The position numbers and the translations under genes are program-made. The notes under the pieces are model-generated. The model was not told the origin of the DNA. It searched no databases and saw nothing but the letters and a program-made list of their open reading frames with translations. Source: Forficula auricularia (Eukaryota > Arthropoda > Insecta > Dermaptera > Forficulidae). From it: a stretch of 64,000 bases of DNA. The stretch lies in the NCBI GenBank assembly GCA_024734495.1, contig JALMQS010000153.1, positions 5,791,294 through 5,855,293 on the forward strand. The letters run 5' to 3'. Positions 20,182 to 30,400 of the stretch are shown piece by piece (positions within the stretch are counted from its first letter, which is position 1; each line of letters starts with the position of its first letter).

Positions 20182-21126
20182 ATGGCTTTGCAAATTTCGC
20201 GGAGAAAATTTTTCGATGTTTGGTTTGATAACGCAAAAGAAAAAAGAACGGATGCTTTATTACGTCACATATTGCAAGAACTTGGTAACCCGTACTTTTC
20301 GAATGACGTTATAAGAAGTTTAAAAGTGACTATCAGAAGTTCTTGCCAAAAAATCGAAGAAAAATGGTCGAAGTCGGACAGACACCGAGATCGTTTCCTA
20401 AACACAAATTCTGCGTGGTTAGAAGGAAATGTATCGCTACCTGATATTGCCACTGAAGCGTTCGAAGGTGTGTCACTATCTGGAACCAGTTCGGGTTCGT
20501 TCGGAAGACCGAAAAAAGACTTCGAATGCTCGAGCACCAAAACAAAAAGACGGCGAATTCAACACCTTCTTAAAACATCGACACTGGAAGAGATATCGAT
20601 GGCAACCGAAGTACAACTTCGTAAGGAAGGAAACAAGTATTCAGCTGCAATTGTAAAAGAACTTTGTCAGTTTTCGCCTAGAAGAGGTACTGTTATGAAG
20701 AAAGCGCGGCAGTGTTTAGAGAGCTCAAAACTAGTTGGACTTTCGGCAGATCAAGCTCTCGCATTAATGATCGATGCGAATCTTTCGACACACCAATATC
20801 ATGCTATACGGGAGCAAGTTAAAGGAATTAACAAACAAATGTATCCACCTTACTATAGAGTTAAAGCGGCAAAACAATTATGCTACCCTAGTGGCATTAA
20901 TGTCCCAGAAACGCAAGTCGAAATTGAGTTACAAAGTCTAATGGTTCACACAATCATACGATTATGTAAATTGCAAGAAGATGTACTGAAGACTTTAACT
21001 AACTTGAAAGGTCTAGATATAAGTGTGAAATGTGGTTGTGATGGAGCGGAACAAAATAAGTACAAACAAAAGTTTTCTGAAGAACATTGTAGTGATGAAA
21101 GTTTATTCACCATATCAGCATATTGA
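20182..21126 (+). CDS. Transib/RAG1-like transposase, N-terminal 314 residues only
   Basis: The start at 20182 lies directly after a splice acceptor (TTTTTTTCAG|A), and a donor ATG|GTAAGT at 19935 suggests a 246-bp intron in the 5' leader. Seen: GRPKKDFECSSTKTKRRR (about residues 108-125), a motif common to Transib-type proteins, then KAAKQLCYPSGI and EIELQSLMVHTIIRL, and ISVKCGCDGAEQNKYKQKF near the C-terminus. The Asp of GCDG corresponds to the first catalytic Asp of the DDE core (RAG1 CDGMGD). The protein stops 26 residues later, so the second Asp, the Glu and the zinc-binding insert are absent. It cannot transpose DNA alone. The absence of stops over 314 codons suggests recent truncation or a retained role, for example as a DNA-binding repressor (inference). 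Confidence 0.85.
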   Translation: MALQISRRKFFDVWFDNAKEKRTDALLRHILQELGNPYFSNDVIRSLKVTIRSSCQKIEEKWSKSDRHRDRFLNTNSAWLEGNVSLPDIATEAFEGVSLSGTSSGSFGRPKKDFECSSTKTKRRRIQHLLKTSTLEEISMATEVQLRKEGNKYSAAIVKELCQFSPRRGTVMKKARQCLESSKLVGLSADQALALMIDANLSTHQYHAIREQVKGINKQMYPPYYRVKAAKQLCYPSGINVPETQVEIELQSLMVHTIIRLCKLQEDVLKTLTNLKGLDISVKCGCDGAEQNKYKQKFSEEHCSDESLFTISAY

Positions 21127-21982
21127 AGAATCTCATTGTTCGGACTGAATTCCTACGAATTCAGTGTTAGGAATTATCATTTGTATTCGATTATTTAAAC
21201 TAATCTCCCTAATAAATCGTTTTCTTGTATGTTCGAATAATTGTTTTTTACTTTATCCAATGCGAAGCATGGGAGAAAGTATTGTAATCGCTCTCGCGGC
21301 AAGCGCGACTTCAAAGGGTCCTCAGGTAAAGACTACGGAACCCATAGACTCAATTAAGGTCACAAATTGAAGTATTCAATGAGATTGAATTTTAGCACGT
21401 GACGGTTTTGCCAAAAATTACCTGGAATCTCGCCGAGAGGCCAAAAAGTGCCATTTTTTTTGGAAGTGCGTGGGGATGGATGGATGGATGTATGTATGTT
21501 ATCGTTTTTTTCGTCCACGAATTTTTCCACACCGTTGCACCGATTGAATTGAAATTGAAAACCTACCAGTATTTTAACAAAATGAAGCGCTGATTAGTTT
21601 TTGGTACATATCGGTCCACAAACATTAGTACTTTATTTCAGTACTTTTTTAGTTTTTTCTAAATATCTTGAAAATGACTTAACCAATTTTGATGAAATTT
21701 AATATCCTAATTAAGTACCTTGGGGACCACAAAAAAGGTTAAATAAAGTTTTTAGTAAAATTATATTTTAAAGTACTTTACTCAAGAACATATTAATATT
21801 TCAAATGAATTTGGATAAAGTTTAGCAACGATCCGTTGCAGTTTATTTTCTTTGTGTATTGTCATGTTTTTGTTATATGTTATGTTTATAATGCTGCAAT
21901 ATATGTCTGAAACCTTGAGAACGTCTTTAAATTTCATCCAATACATTTTATCGCATAGCAAACTTGTATAGTTTGGTCTTAA
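21127..21982. repeat. Foreign repeat in place of the Transib catalytic half
   Basis: No frame here encodes the missing catalytic part. It has GGGAGAAAGTATTGTAATCG (a distant relative of the start of the TATGGTCAAGTATTG family), (GGAT)n/(TATG)n, and phrases such as TTGAAAATGACTTAACCAAT seen in other arthropod non-autonomous repeats. Confidence 0.55.
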
Positions 21983-22021
21983 GACTTTTGTCCCTCTAGA
22001 TTATGGAAATTACGCACTGTG
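21983..22021 (-). repeat. Transib right terminal repeat
   Basis: The minus strand reads CACAGTG (22021-22015), a 23-bp spacer and ACAAAAGTC (21991-21983). One mismatch to the left end, at the ninth base. Confidence 0.9.
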
Positions 22022-22040
22022 CACCCGTGTAATTTCAAAA

Positions 22041-22225
22041 TGGAAAATTTTAACTTAAATAACATGAATTTACAAAGAAAATCGAAGCAATTGACTAATG
22101 AACAACGTCATGGTACCTTGCAACAGCTATTACAGTATATGAAGAACAAAGAAAAATTAGAACACGGTGCGCTATTAATATGTAAATTGATTGAATGTGT
22201 TCAAGATGTTTTTAATAAACTTTAG
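22041..22225 (+). pseudogene. Possible plant-mariner-type transposase N-terminus
   Basis: Directly right of the Transib element. The frame gives KQLTNEQRHGTLQQLLQYMK and EKLEHGALLICKLIE. This resembles the LTNEQR...LQ...GKLxxGAI start of IS630-type transposases with an HTH, but the following VHRRTVSRIWKR box is missing. Short and uncertain. Confidence 0.4.
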
Positions 22226-22439
22226 AGAAATACTCTTGATAACGTTTTTAAAACATTATAAACGTGTATGGAATCAATTATGTTGAAAAGAGAGGGAAAT
22301 TCCTAGAAAATTCCTCTATTATGGTAAATAAGGTAAAACTTAGTCGTAAGGGCCGATTAGCTGAAAAGTATCTATGTTCAGAAGAAGTTTTCAACAAGGC
22401 TAAATCTCACTTTAACTAAATTTGGATTACACTAAATTT

Positions 22440-22625
22440 ATTTGTATTTATTAAAGATAAGAGTAAATAAATATTTTATTTAATATGGATTTGCTATGAG
22501 TTAAGGATACTGGGTCACTTATTTCACATTAAAATTTAATGTGAAATAAGTGACCCAGTATCCTTAACTCATAGTAAATCCATATTAAATAAAATATTTA
22601 TTTACTCTTATCTTTATTAAAGATG
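22440..22625. repeat. Near-perfect palindrome
   Basis: Arms of about 80 bp share GAGTTAAGGATACTGGGTCA and complement, meeting at about 22536. Resembles 5500-5590. Followed by AAGATGTTTCACCTTGCACC, which also follows the similar sequence near 6500. Non-coding fold-back. Confidence 0.75.
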
Positions 22626-22679
22626 TTTCACCTTGCACCAACACCACAATCTCTACTGATTATTTGTATTTAGTTATAT

Positions 22680-23290
22680 TGTAAATTTATAATTTTCTCA
22701 TTAATATATTAAAGAATAATTAACATATTAACGAGAATTGTTGCGATCGCGAGACTACTGCTGGTTGAAGCTATATTGGAGTCTGCTGAGTCTTAAGTCT
22801 GGACCAAGAAAGAATGAAAAAGATATGATCCATTTAGTTATAATCCAACGTCATTTTGCGTTTAGCCCGCATGACACTTGGATGGATCACCAAATGAATT
22901 TGAAATCTGAGATGTTATATATTCAATCTTCCCAGTCCAGAGCGCCCGATCTGTTAACACGTATGTTAGGTGCTTGCTATCAATTAATCGTATGTTTCCT
23001 ATATTTGATTCTCTGGACTGGGAAGATTGAATATATAACATCTCAGATTTCAAATTCATTTTGTGATCCATCCAAGTGTCATGCGGGCTAAACGCAAAAT
23101 GACGTTGGATTATAGCTAAATGGATCATATCTTTTTCATTCTCTCTTGGTCCAGACTTAAGACTCAGCAGACTCCAATAGCTTCAACCAGCAGTAGTCTC
23201 GCGATATATATCTTGTTTGAAAAGCACGATCAAAACAATTCTCGTTAATATGTTAATTATTCTTTAATATATTGATGAGAAAATTATAAA
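22680..23290. repeat. Long fold-back with about 210-bp near-identical arms
   Basis: The inner arms (22737-22945 and 23007-23205) contain GGACCAAGAAAGAATGAAAA and complement. The outer arms (about 22680-22736 and 23230-23290) contain TAAAGAATAATTAACATATT and complement. The opposed short ORFs at 22738-23091 and 22862-23128 are one sequence read from two arms and are not genes. Confidence 0.8.
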
Positions 23291-24065
23291 TTTATTTAAC
23301 TTCAGCACCCCCTTCCCCCCCATTTTGGGCGGTTATTTTTTGCATTTTTAAACTTCTGGGACCCCACTGATTATGTATACAAAATTTGGTTAAGTTTGGT
23401 ACAAAGGCCTATATTTTAATTTTTTGACCCTACACCCCCTCTCCCATTTTGGGCGGTTAGTTTTTGCATTTTTAGACTTCTGGGGTCCCACTGATTTGGT
23501 TGAGTTTGCTCAAACGGCCTAGATTTTTAATTCCCCCCCCCCCCCCCACCAACCCTTAATTTTGGATCGATATGCACCAAAATCTAATCAGCTCTTACTT
23601 TATGCGATATGACCTTCAGGGCGATGAGGGGTTCTTTGATGAATTTTTATAGCTTCAACAGGAGAACTTATAGGGAAATCGCCATGCGCTAGAAATTGTA
23701 TAAAGAAAGAAAAAAAATTGTAAATATATTATGTAAATGTTCCTATAATTATGTAAATACTCCTATAATTAAATTCACCCGACTATGTAAATATTTCTTG
23801 TAAGTGGAGGCCCCCACCTGCGTGGCCCAATAAACGAAAAATCAATGGACCAAAACTACGTGTGAAATTTGGTTTCGATATTCACCCTAGTTTTTGAGCT
23901 AGCTCTTCCACAAAAATTTGGTAAACCACAGACAACCAGACAGACATTAATCAAAATAGTTTCAACCGCTTTTGAGATATTTCGAAAAAAAGAAGCAAAA
24001 AAAACACTTTTTTCATGCACGATCACAATACTTGTCCATACCCTTTATGGTAAAGTAAAAAATAT
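23290..24065 (-). repeat. TATGGTCAAGTATTG repeat family, copy 2
   Basis: Reverse orientation. Ends at ATACCCTTTATGGTAAAGTA. It contains two 110-bp units (GTATACAAAATTTGGTTAAG) with C-runs and, unlike copy 1, an extra segment at about 23600-23830. Confidence 0.6.
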
Positions 24066-25244
24066 CAAATTCAGAGATTTATTATTTAAAATTATTAATT
24101 CACCGAAACTGTAAACTGCGTACCTTAGTGTAGGAAAAAGTTTCACTTTTTCCTACAATTTTATTTTATCTTTGTATGATTGTTCTAGTCTTTTGTGTAT
24201 AATGTTTTCTTACATTTTCCTTTCTTTTATCTTTAAGTTTGGCGTTCTCTCTATTAATATATGATTAAGTCAAAACGATCAGCCAGCCAGCCAGTCAAGT
24301 CAAAACTGTCAGTAAAGAGGAGCGGGAATTAAGTTTCAACTTAACAAACACACACACACACACATACGCAAGTCCATCAACTTTAGCAAAACTTTCTCTT
24401 CTCTCTTTCAATTCTGAATGAATAAAGAAAAAAGACATTATTAAATTATTTTTTAAACATCAAGGGGAAGAGAATTTTCTCTCTCTAGGGCAATGCTAAT
24501 ATCTGAAATCAATAATCTACCTGGAAGACAGAGTTTGGATGGGTGAATTTTTTTTCTATTTTTAATTATTTTTTGTATAAATCAACCACTTGTTTTGATT
24601 TGATTCAACTACATAATTTATTTCACTTTACCATACAGGGGTATGGTCAAGTATTCTAATCGTGCATGAAAAAAGTGTCTTTTTTGCTTCCTAAGAAAAC
24701 CCATATGGTGAAACAAACTACCTTAAGTATAGTTTTTTAATAAATTGAGTCCCTCGAAAAAAATTCTAGGTTCGTGAATAATTTTATGCCTTAAACCAGG
24801 AGAGATTTTTTTTTTAATTTCCATTTTTCTACCTTTATACAGACAGGGTGGGGGATTGGTAAAGATCTACTACATTTTGAAGAGGTGTAAAAAATTAAAA
24901 AAAATTTAACTAGAAAAAAACTGAATATATTTTTGAAAATAAGATAAAATATATATATTTTTTAAATGTGTTTTAAACATTATCAGACAAAAAAAAAAGG
25001 GGGGGTCAAAAATGAAGATTCTAGCCCTTTCAGCCAAACTCAGCCAAATTTTGTATACATATCTAATGGAGCACCAAAAAGGCTAGAAATGCAAAAAACT
25101 AACCAAATTTTGTATACATAAGTGTAGCGGCGTACACCAGGATGGTCGAAAGGCCTAGAATTTTCATTTTTCACCCTCCCCCCCATTTTGGGTGGTTAGT
25201 TTTTGCATTTCTAGCCTTCTGGGGGTCCCCAGAATATGTATATG

Positions 25245-25666
25245 TTGCAGTAAACCCCGTTTCTAGTAAGAACGCGTTCTTACTAGTTAAAACGCGTTTC
25301 ACTGAATACCCTTATGTGACAACTAGAGTTTACTGATGTTGGTTGAGTTTGGTTCAAAGGTCTAGAATCTTCATTTTTGACCTTTCGCCTCATTTCGGGT
25401 GTTTATTTTCAAAAATTTTTAAATGAAAATGTCAAAAATTATATCCTCTACAACTTTTCTTCTAATTTTTAGCATTTTCGTTTAAAATTTTTTGAAAATA
25501 AATACACGAAATGAGGCGGAAGGTCAAAAATGAAGATTCTAGACCTTTGAACCAAACTCAACCAACATCAGTAAATTCTAGTTCCTTTAAGGGTATTCAG
25601 TGAAACGCGTTTTAACTAGTAAGAACGTTCTTACTAAAAACGGGGTTTTACTGCAACATATACATA
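25245..25666. mobile_element. MITE with GTTGCAGTAAAACCCGTTTT-type ends, copy 1
   Basis: Inverted arms with CTTACTAGTTAAAACGCGTT and TTGGTTGAGTTTGGTTCAAA meet at TTTTAGCATTTTCGTTTAAA. Flanked by ATAT/TATA. The second copy is at 58801-59224. Non-coding. Confidence 0.8.
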
Positions 25667-25898
25667 ATTTGGTTGAGATTGGTAAAAAGGGCTAGAATTT
25701 TCATTTTTGACTATCACCCCATTTTGGGTGGTTACTTTTTGTATTTCTAGCCTTTTTGGGGCCCATTGGATATGTATACAAAATTTGGTTGAGTTTGGTT
25801 GAAAGGGCTAGATTTTTCATTTTTGACCGCCTCCCCCTCCCCTTTTTTTGTCTGATAATGTTTATAAAACATTAAAAAAAAAAAAAATTTATATATCT

Positions 25899-26752
25899 AT
25901 ATATATAAAAATCAATCTGTGTTGGTTCTTTCCAATGAACTTCGATACCGTTTATCCGATTGAGATGAAATTTTGAACACATATTTATCACAGTCTATAG
26001 GATGATGATATATAGTTTCATCAATTTAAAATTAATTTCATTTTTCAATTTTATTCAAAGGCCATAAATTTTATTCAAAGCTCTAAAAGGGTCATGAAAT
26101 AATGAAAAAGGTTAAAATAGTCAGGCCGACAAACAAAGAACCCCTCTTCACAAAGGAAGTTAGCATTTTTTTTTCATTTTCTTTTTTTTTTAAGTTTGAA
26201 AATATTTATGGAGAGATTACTCATAAAAAAATGACACACGTTATAAATGTATAGCTATATAGTATACATATAAGTAAAAGGTACAAACAGGGCCGGGCTA
26301 AGAGAAAATTTTACTACAAGCATGAAATATTTTTGCGCCCCCCCCCCCCAGCAATTTCAGCAACAATCATAATAGAACAATATACATTCAAATTTTGTAT
26401 GTTTATTTTCTTTATAGAATTCAATATCAACTGTTATTGTATTGTTTTGAAAAATAAATCTATATCATCTATCTATCGTTTTTTATACATTTTGACAAAT
26501 TTTTGGTGACCAAATGTTCATTTGGACAAGGTCAATTTTAATAAAAAAATATTATATTTGTATCATCTTTTGTTGTTTTTCATTTAAATTTTAAAATTAC
26601 GGGCCAGTAAAATAGAAACTTCAATTATATCTCTTCAAGACTTTATTCTAGAATAACAGTACTAATAAAACTTCAAAAATCAAGCCGCGAGGGGTCCAGG
26701 GGGCGAAGCCCCCCTGTAAGAGGCCCGCCTTTGGTGGGCCTCACAGCTAGTT
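25899..26752 (+). mobile_element. Non-autonomous Helitron
   Basis: Starts TCTATATATATAAAAATCAA and ends with a GC-rich hairpin (AGGCCCGCC, loop TTT, GGTGGGCCT), then CACAG and CTAGT, followed by T. The TC start, the hairpin about 10 nt before the end and the CTRR-type end fit Helitrons. Inserted between A and T with no target duplication. It contains a poly-C stretch and a CAGGGCCGGGCTAAG fragment of another element. No Rep/helicase ORF. Confidence 0.8.
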
Positions 26753-26899
26753 ATATATAAAAATATATTCACTTTTTTCTAGTTAAACTTTTTCATTTTT
26801 TTTATACCTCTTCAAGATGTGGTAGAATGCCCCACCCTGTATTTAAAGAGAAGCTCATGAGACTTATTATTATTTAGTTTGATCAAGAAAGCTACTCTT

Positions 26900-26965
26900 T
26901 TTAACCGACTTCAAAAAGGAGGAGGTTCTCAATTCGACTGATTTTTTTTTTTGTATATTTCTTTA
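26900..26965 (+). repeat. CCGACTTCAAAAAGGAGGAGG repeat fragment
   Basis: AACCGACTTCAAAAAGGAGG then TTCTCAATTCGACTG. The same motif recurs at 29470-29510 (reverse) and 45720-45775. I recall it as a widespread arthropod repeat of uncertain class. Confidence 0.6.
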
Positions 26966-27284
26966 TATTATTTGCTCATTTCAATACTATTAGATAGATG
27001 CATTGAGAAATTGTGACGTCATAATCAAAAGTCTCTTTGCCAAGGCAAGCCTTCCGACAATCAAATGACGCCGACGCTACCAAAATGATGCTCTTTCAAT
27101 ATCTCAACCAATTTATCTTGGAATAATTTTTAATTTGAATTATTTTTTCGATTTGAAATATCTTTTTTACTTTCGATTGCATATGTGGATCTTTATTAAA
27201 TGTGTTTTGTGACATCACACTGGAATTAATTTTCATGGTAAGATTCTCATCTATTAACCTATTTGTTTTTATATATATACAGGG

Positions 27285-27893
27285 TGGTGACTTGGCCGAC
27301 GCAGCATAGCGATTACAATGTTAATTTTTGAATGTGCATTTATTTGCTCCCCTAATTATTTTAGAGTTAAAGTTCTTATAGGTTTTTTGTAGAGAAAATA
27401 TACTGAATCCAAACATATTTTTGTTTTCAAATTTTGAAATTTCTGAACCGTAATAATCAACATTATAAAAGATTGTATTTTTACAAAAATCACTGAGGCC
27501 ATGGAATTATTAAAACAAACAAGGCATTTTCATTTGTTATTTCTATTTGACGTTTAATAGTGATGTCTTTAGTGATTATTTTAGAGCATAATTAGAATAC
27601 AAAAAACCGAGCAGAATTAAAATTCTAAAAGATAATTACATCAGATTTTGTCTAATTCATAATTTAAAAGTCCAAAAAAACGATTTTAAAAATGTAGATA
27701 TTTATTTAAAAAATTTAAATTCAAAACTTTTATTGTTGTCGATTGTTTAAGTTTTATTGTTTATACTAACTAGTCTCAAAATGGATTCATATTGGTGAAC
27801 AAATCTATGATTATAAAACAAAACTTAACTTTTTAAAGTCAGTTCTTATTAAAATGTATTCATTAGAAGAAAAAGTTGAAATAATTAAGTATT
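27285..27893 (+). mobile_element. 5' end of a TACAGGGTG-type DNA transposon with the start of its transposase
   Basis: The start TACAGGGTGGTGACTTGGCC resembles the ends of DD34E/DUF4817-type elements. At 27858 an ATG opens MYSLEEKVEIIKYF, which fits the first residues of such transposases (M-Y-S/T-x-E-E-R/K-x-E-I). The frame then stops where a Helitron end (27894-28143) begins. Only the 5' end remains. Confidence 0.5.
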
Positions 27894-28143
27894 TTTAGCT
27901 AAAAACGTAAGTTAGAAGACATCGGATGTAAATATGAAATTTCATAATAATCCCTTCAGCCGTTTTTACGAGAATCGTTAGCAACTTTTCGGAAAAGACG
28001 GAAACATACAGACAGACAGACAGGAATTTTGTTGAGGGTGTTTTCGTTCATAACTTTGCTTGAAACGTGTGCAACCAAAATGTGGCGTGATTTGGAGCAA
28101 TGTGCAGACAAAACCTTAATTTTATATACTAGTATATAGATTT
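27894..28143 (-). mobile_element. Helitron 5' end, truncated
   Basis: The minus strand begins TCTATATACTAGTATATAAA, then ATTAAGGTTTTGTCTGCACA and a (CTGT)n run. It matches the first 250 bp of the Helitron at 61743-62486, and the 3' part is missing. Confidence 0.7.
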
Positions 28144-28249
28144 TTATTCATTTACTTTTACATTTAGTGTCGAAGAGTGAATTTCGGGGGGAAGGGGCTG
28201 GCCAGGTCCCAAATACTTTTTCCTTGTATAGGTCCCTTGTTTACATCCC

Positions 28250-28560
28250 TGCCCCTAGTATATAAAGTATGAGCGTGAGTGAGAGAGTAAGAACTTCTAT
28301 CTCGGTCTCTTTCTCTCTCAGTAAAGATCTGCAGAAACGTTTGTGTCTGTGTGTGTGTATATGTGAATTAAATATATTTCTTATATTATATTATTCTCTC
28401 TTATAGGTGCATATGGCTGTGACGTCACATTTTCTAATACCAGTCTGGACAGGTTGGAGGCGCCCGGGGCATGCCCCGGGCAACCTATCTACAGTCAGTA
28501 AGCCTCGGTGCCTCCATCATAATTACACAGTCTAATTATCTTATGAAATTTTTGCATCCG
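28250..28560 (+). other. Possible solo LTR or promoter-like segment
   Basis: TATATAAAG near 28259, pyrimidine-rich and (GT)n tracts, a TGACGTCA palindrome at 28420 and a GC-rich palindrome GCCCGGGGCATGCCCCGGGC near 28463. The order (TATA, U5-like, palindrome) is compatible with an LTR and leader. No matching second copy in the window, so the call is weak. Confidence 0.3.
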
Positions 28561-28644
28561 ATCAACGATTTATCAAATTTATCATTTCAAATACAGGTGA
28601 GTTACAATATATCTATTATATTATAAAAATAATTTTTAAGAAAA

Positions 28645-29175
28645 AAATAAAACCGACTTCAAAAAAATTAAATGCAACAAATAAACTACACTAAAAGGTA
28701 TAAAATAATAATTATCTTATTTAGTTACAACTAAACGACGAAATATTAACATGAAATTACTTTTTGAAGTCGGTGCCAAACATATACCTTTTATGAATCG
28801 CACTCGACGGAACTTACTTAGTATGTTTGGCGGGTAGTACGCTCGCTTACCCATGTAACCACAATATCCTCAGAATATTCTAAGGATATTCTAAGGACAT
28901 TTAAATCTTCTTTCTATCCTCAGAATATTCTAAGGATATCCTCAGAATATTCCAAGGATATTCTAAGGACATTTAAATCTTCTTAGAATATTCTGAGGAT
29001 ATTGTGTGTTACCTGGGTATAGGTATAGTTTGTTTGGCACCGACTTCAAAAAGTAATTTCATGTTAATATTTCGTCGTTTAGTTGTAACTAAATAAGATA
29101 ATAATTATTTTATACCTTTTAGTGTATTTTATTTGTTGCATTTAATTTTTTGAAGTCGGTTTTTATTTTTTTCTT
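28645..29175. repeat. Fold-back with AAAACCGACTTCAAAAAAAT ends
   Basis: Arms of about 150 bp (28645-28800 and 29030-29175) contain TAGTTACAACTAAACGACGA and complement. The centre (28862-29005) holds a minisatellite of CCTCAGAATATTCTAAGGA units that is itself self-complementary. The same end module occurs at 45115-45280 and 45380-45545. Confidence 0.75.
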
Positions 29176-29792
29176 GAAAATTATTTTTATTTTTCTCTTT
29201 TTAGTGATGTTATTAATAGTGATCATATCATCAGAACTTGACCAAATTAATATGACACCATTCCTAAGATACCCCCGAATCATCGAAATCGGTTGATAAA
29301 CAAAGAAGTTAGGCCTAAACAAACCTAACAAAATAAGTCTAATACCAATGAAAAAAAATGGGACCAATCGGAAGCTAGACTGAACCCAATGCAAATTTTT
29401 TTCCAAATCGGTTCACAATTGGCGGAGATATGAGGTAACATAGACACAAAAAAAAAAAAATTCTGTCGAATAGAGAACTTCCTCCTTTTTTGAAGTCGGT
29501 TAAAAAGTAGAGAAATATTTTTAATGATATTTTCAATTTGTATTTTTGAAATATTCCAATATTTGTGGATTTTCATGCAAAATGCAGGTGATCTTTGACG
29601 CCACGACTATTTGCCTGAAAATCTACCCTCATATTTTAAGAGATTTCATTATTAAAATTTGAATATTTAATTTAAATCACACATAATTAATTATAATTAT
29701 TTATTAAACACGAACAAATAATTATAATTAATTATTGAAGGAGACAATAAAAGAGTGTCTCTTCTGCTGGAATTACAAATTTTATTTATTTA

Positions 29793-29839
29793 TAACGAGA
29801 CTATAGTTTCGAGGGCTTTGCCCATTCATCAGTCTATTA
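29793..29839 (-). ncRNA. Hammerhead ribozyme-like motif 7 (type I, C3/G8)
   Basis: The minus strand reads UAAU, A, GA, CUGAUGA, then helix II built on GGGC/GCCC, GAAAC, UAUA, GUC, UC, GUUA. Helix I pairs GA/UC and UAAU/GUUA. Helix II is slightly weakened relative to its partner (motif 8) by AUGGGC in place of AGAGGGC. Confidence 0.75.
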
Positions 29840-29903
29840 CAGTGGATTCACGGGAATTAATTTATTAAGAAGATTCATAAATTAATTCCTGTGAATCCAT
29901 TGT

Positions 29904-30171
29904 GAGAGGCGACTGTGTGGCTCGCTGATTGGAAGATCGCTGGTTCGAGACCGAGTCTCGGCAGATAGATATTTGCAGTCGCCTCCTCTTGGAAAGTAAT
30001 GGCAACCTACCAAGAGTATAATTGCCTAGTAACCTCTCCAAATTAGCCGTTCGGAACCGGCGTTAAAAAGTAGGTCCTATATCTGTGTAAAAACAACTAA
30101 ACACACTCAGCACAGGTATATGTGGAGAGGAGCCGACACCCGTTTCGGGTATGGCACTCGAAGAAGAAGAA
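29904..30171 (+). mobile_element. tRNA-derived SINE with (GAA)n tail
   Basis: The head has a B box GGTTCGAGACC about 50 bp in, the body contains GGAAAGTAATGGCAACCTAC and ACCCGTTTCGGGTATGGCAC, and the tail is (GAA)n. A perfect 11-bp duplication GAATCCATTGT flanks it (29893-29903 and 30172-30182). Different family from the poly(A) SINE. Confidence 0.85.
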
Positions 30172-30181
30172 GAATCCATTG

Positions 30182-30229
30182 TAATAGACTGATGAAGAGG
30201 GCAAAGCCCTCGAAACTATAGTCTCGTTA
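30182..30229 (+). ncRNA. Hammerhead ribozyme-like motif 8 (type I, C3/G8)
   Basis: UAAU, A, GA, CUGAUGA, one extra A, helix II GAGGGC/GCCCUC (6 bp) with loop AAA, GAAAC, UAUA, GUC, UC, GUUA. Cleavage is predicted after C30223. Helix III AC/GU lies in the palindrome ACUAUAGU, which would favour pairing between two copies. Confidence 0.82.
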
Positions 30230-30400
30230 TAAATAAATAAAATTTATAATTCCAGCAGAAGACACTCTTTTATTGTCTCCTTCAATATATAAAAATTCTG
30301 CTACTCTCGGCACAAAAACTTTCAATTTAATATAATTAATTATTAGATTAAAAATTCACAGTTTATTGGAAAAAAGTTTTTTTTTATTGAAGCTCTTCTT

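Larger units (their letters stand above)
19637..22021 (+). mobile_element. Transib-type DNA transposon, rearranged, with RSS-like ends
   Basis: The 39-bp terminal inverted repeats (19637-19675 and 21983-22021) differ at one base. Each starts with the heptamer CACAGTG, then exactly 23 bp, then ACAAAAGTC, which matches 7 of 9 bases of the RSS nonamer ACAAAAACC. The flanks are CACCG (19632-19636) and CACCC (22022-22026), an imperfect 5-bp GC-rich target duplication as Transib makes. The 2385-bp interior holds a RAG1/Transib-like ORF cut after the first catalytic Asp, then 0.85 kb of unrelated repeat. Known: Transib is the RAG1 relative with 5-bp duplications and RSS-like ends. Confidence 0.9.
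24845..26840. mobile_element. TIR element with ACAGGGTGG ends, nested host of two insertions
   Basis: The left arm starts with ACAGGGTGGGGGATTGGTAA. The right arm ends in the complement of TACAGGGTGGGGCATTCTAC. The arms match over roughly 95 bp and continue inward through the 110-bp units. A 420-bp MITE (25245-25666) sits at the centre and a Helitron (25899-26752) interrupts the right arm. Confidence 0.65.
29750..30295. repeat. Fold-back with a hammerhead in each arm, interrupted by a SINE
   Basis: Arms (29750-29903 and 30172-30295) carry AGACTATAGTTTCGAGGGCT and complement and start and end with GAGACAATAAAAGAGTGTCT. The two hammerheads point in opposite directions. A tRNA-derived SINE sits near the centre of symmetry. 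Confidence 0.85.

Noticed and set aside
22738..23128. Two near-identical ORFs on opposite strands
   Set aside because: They are the same sequence in the two arms of a fold-back, with no known domain.
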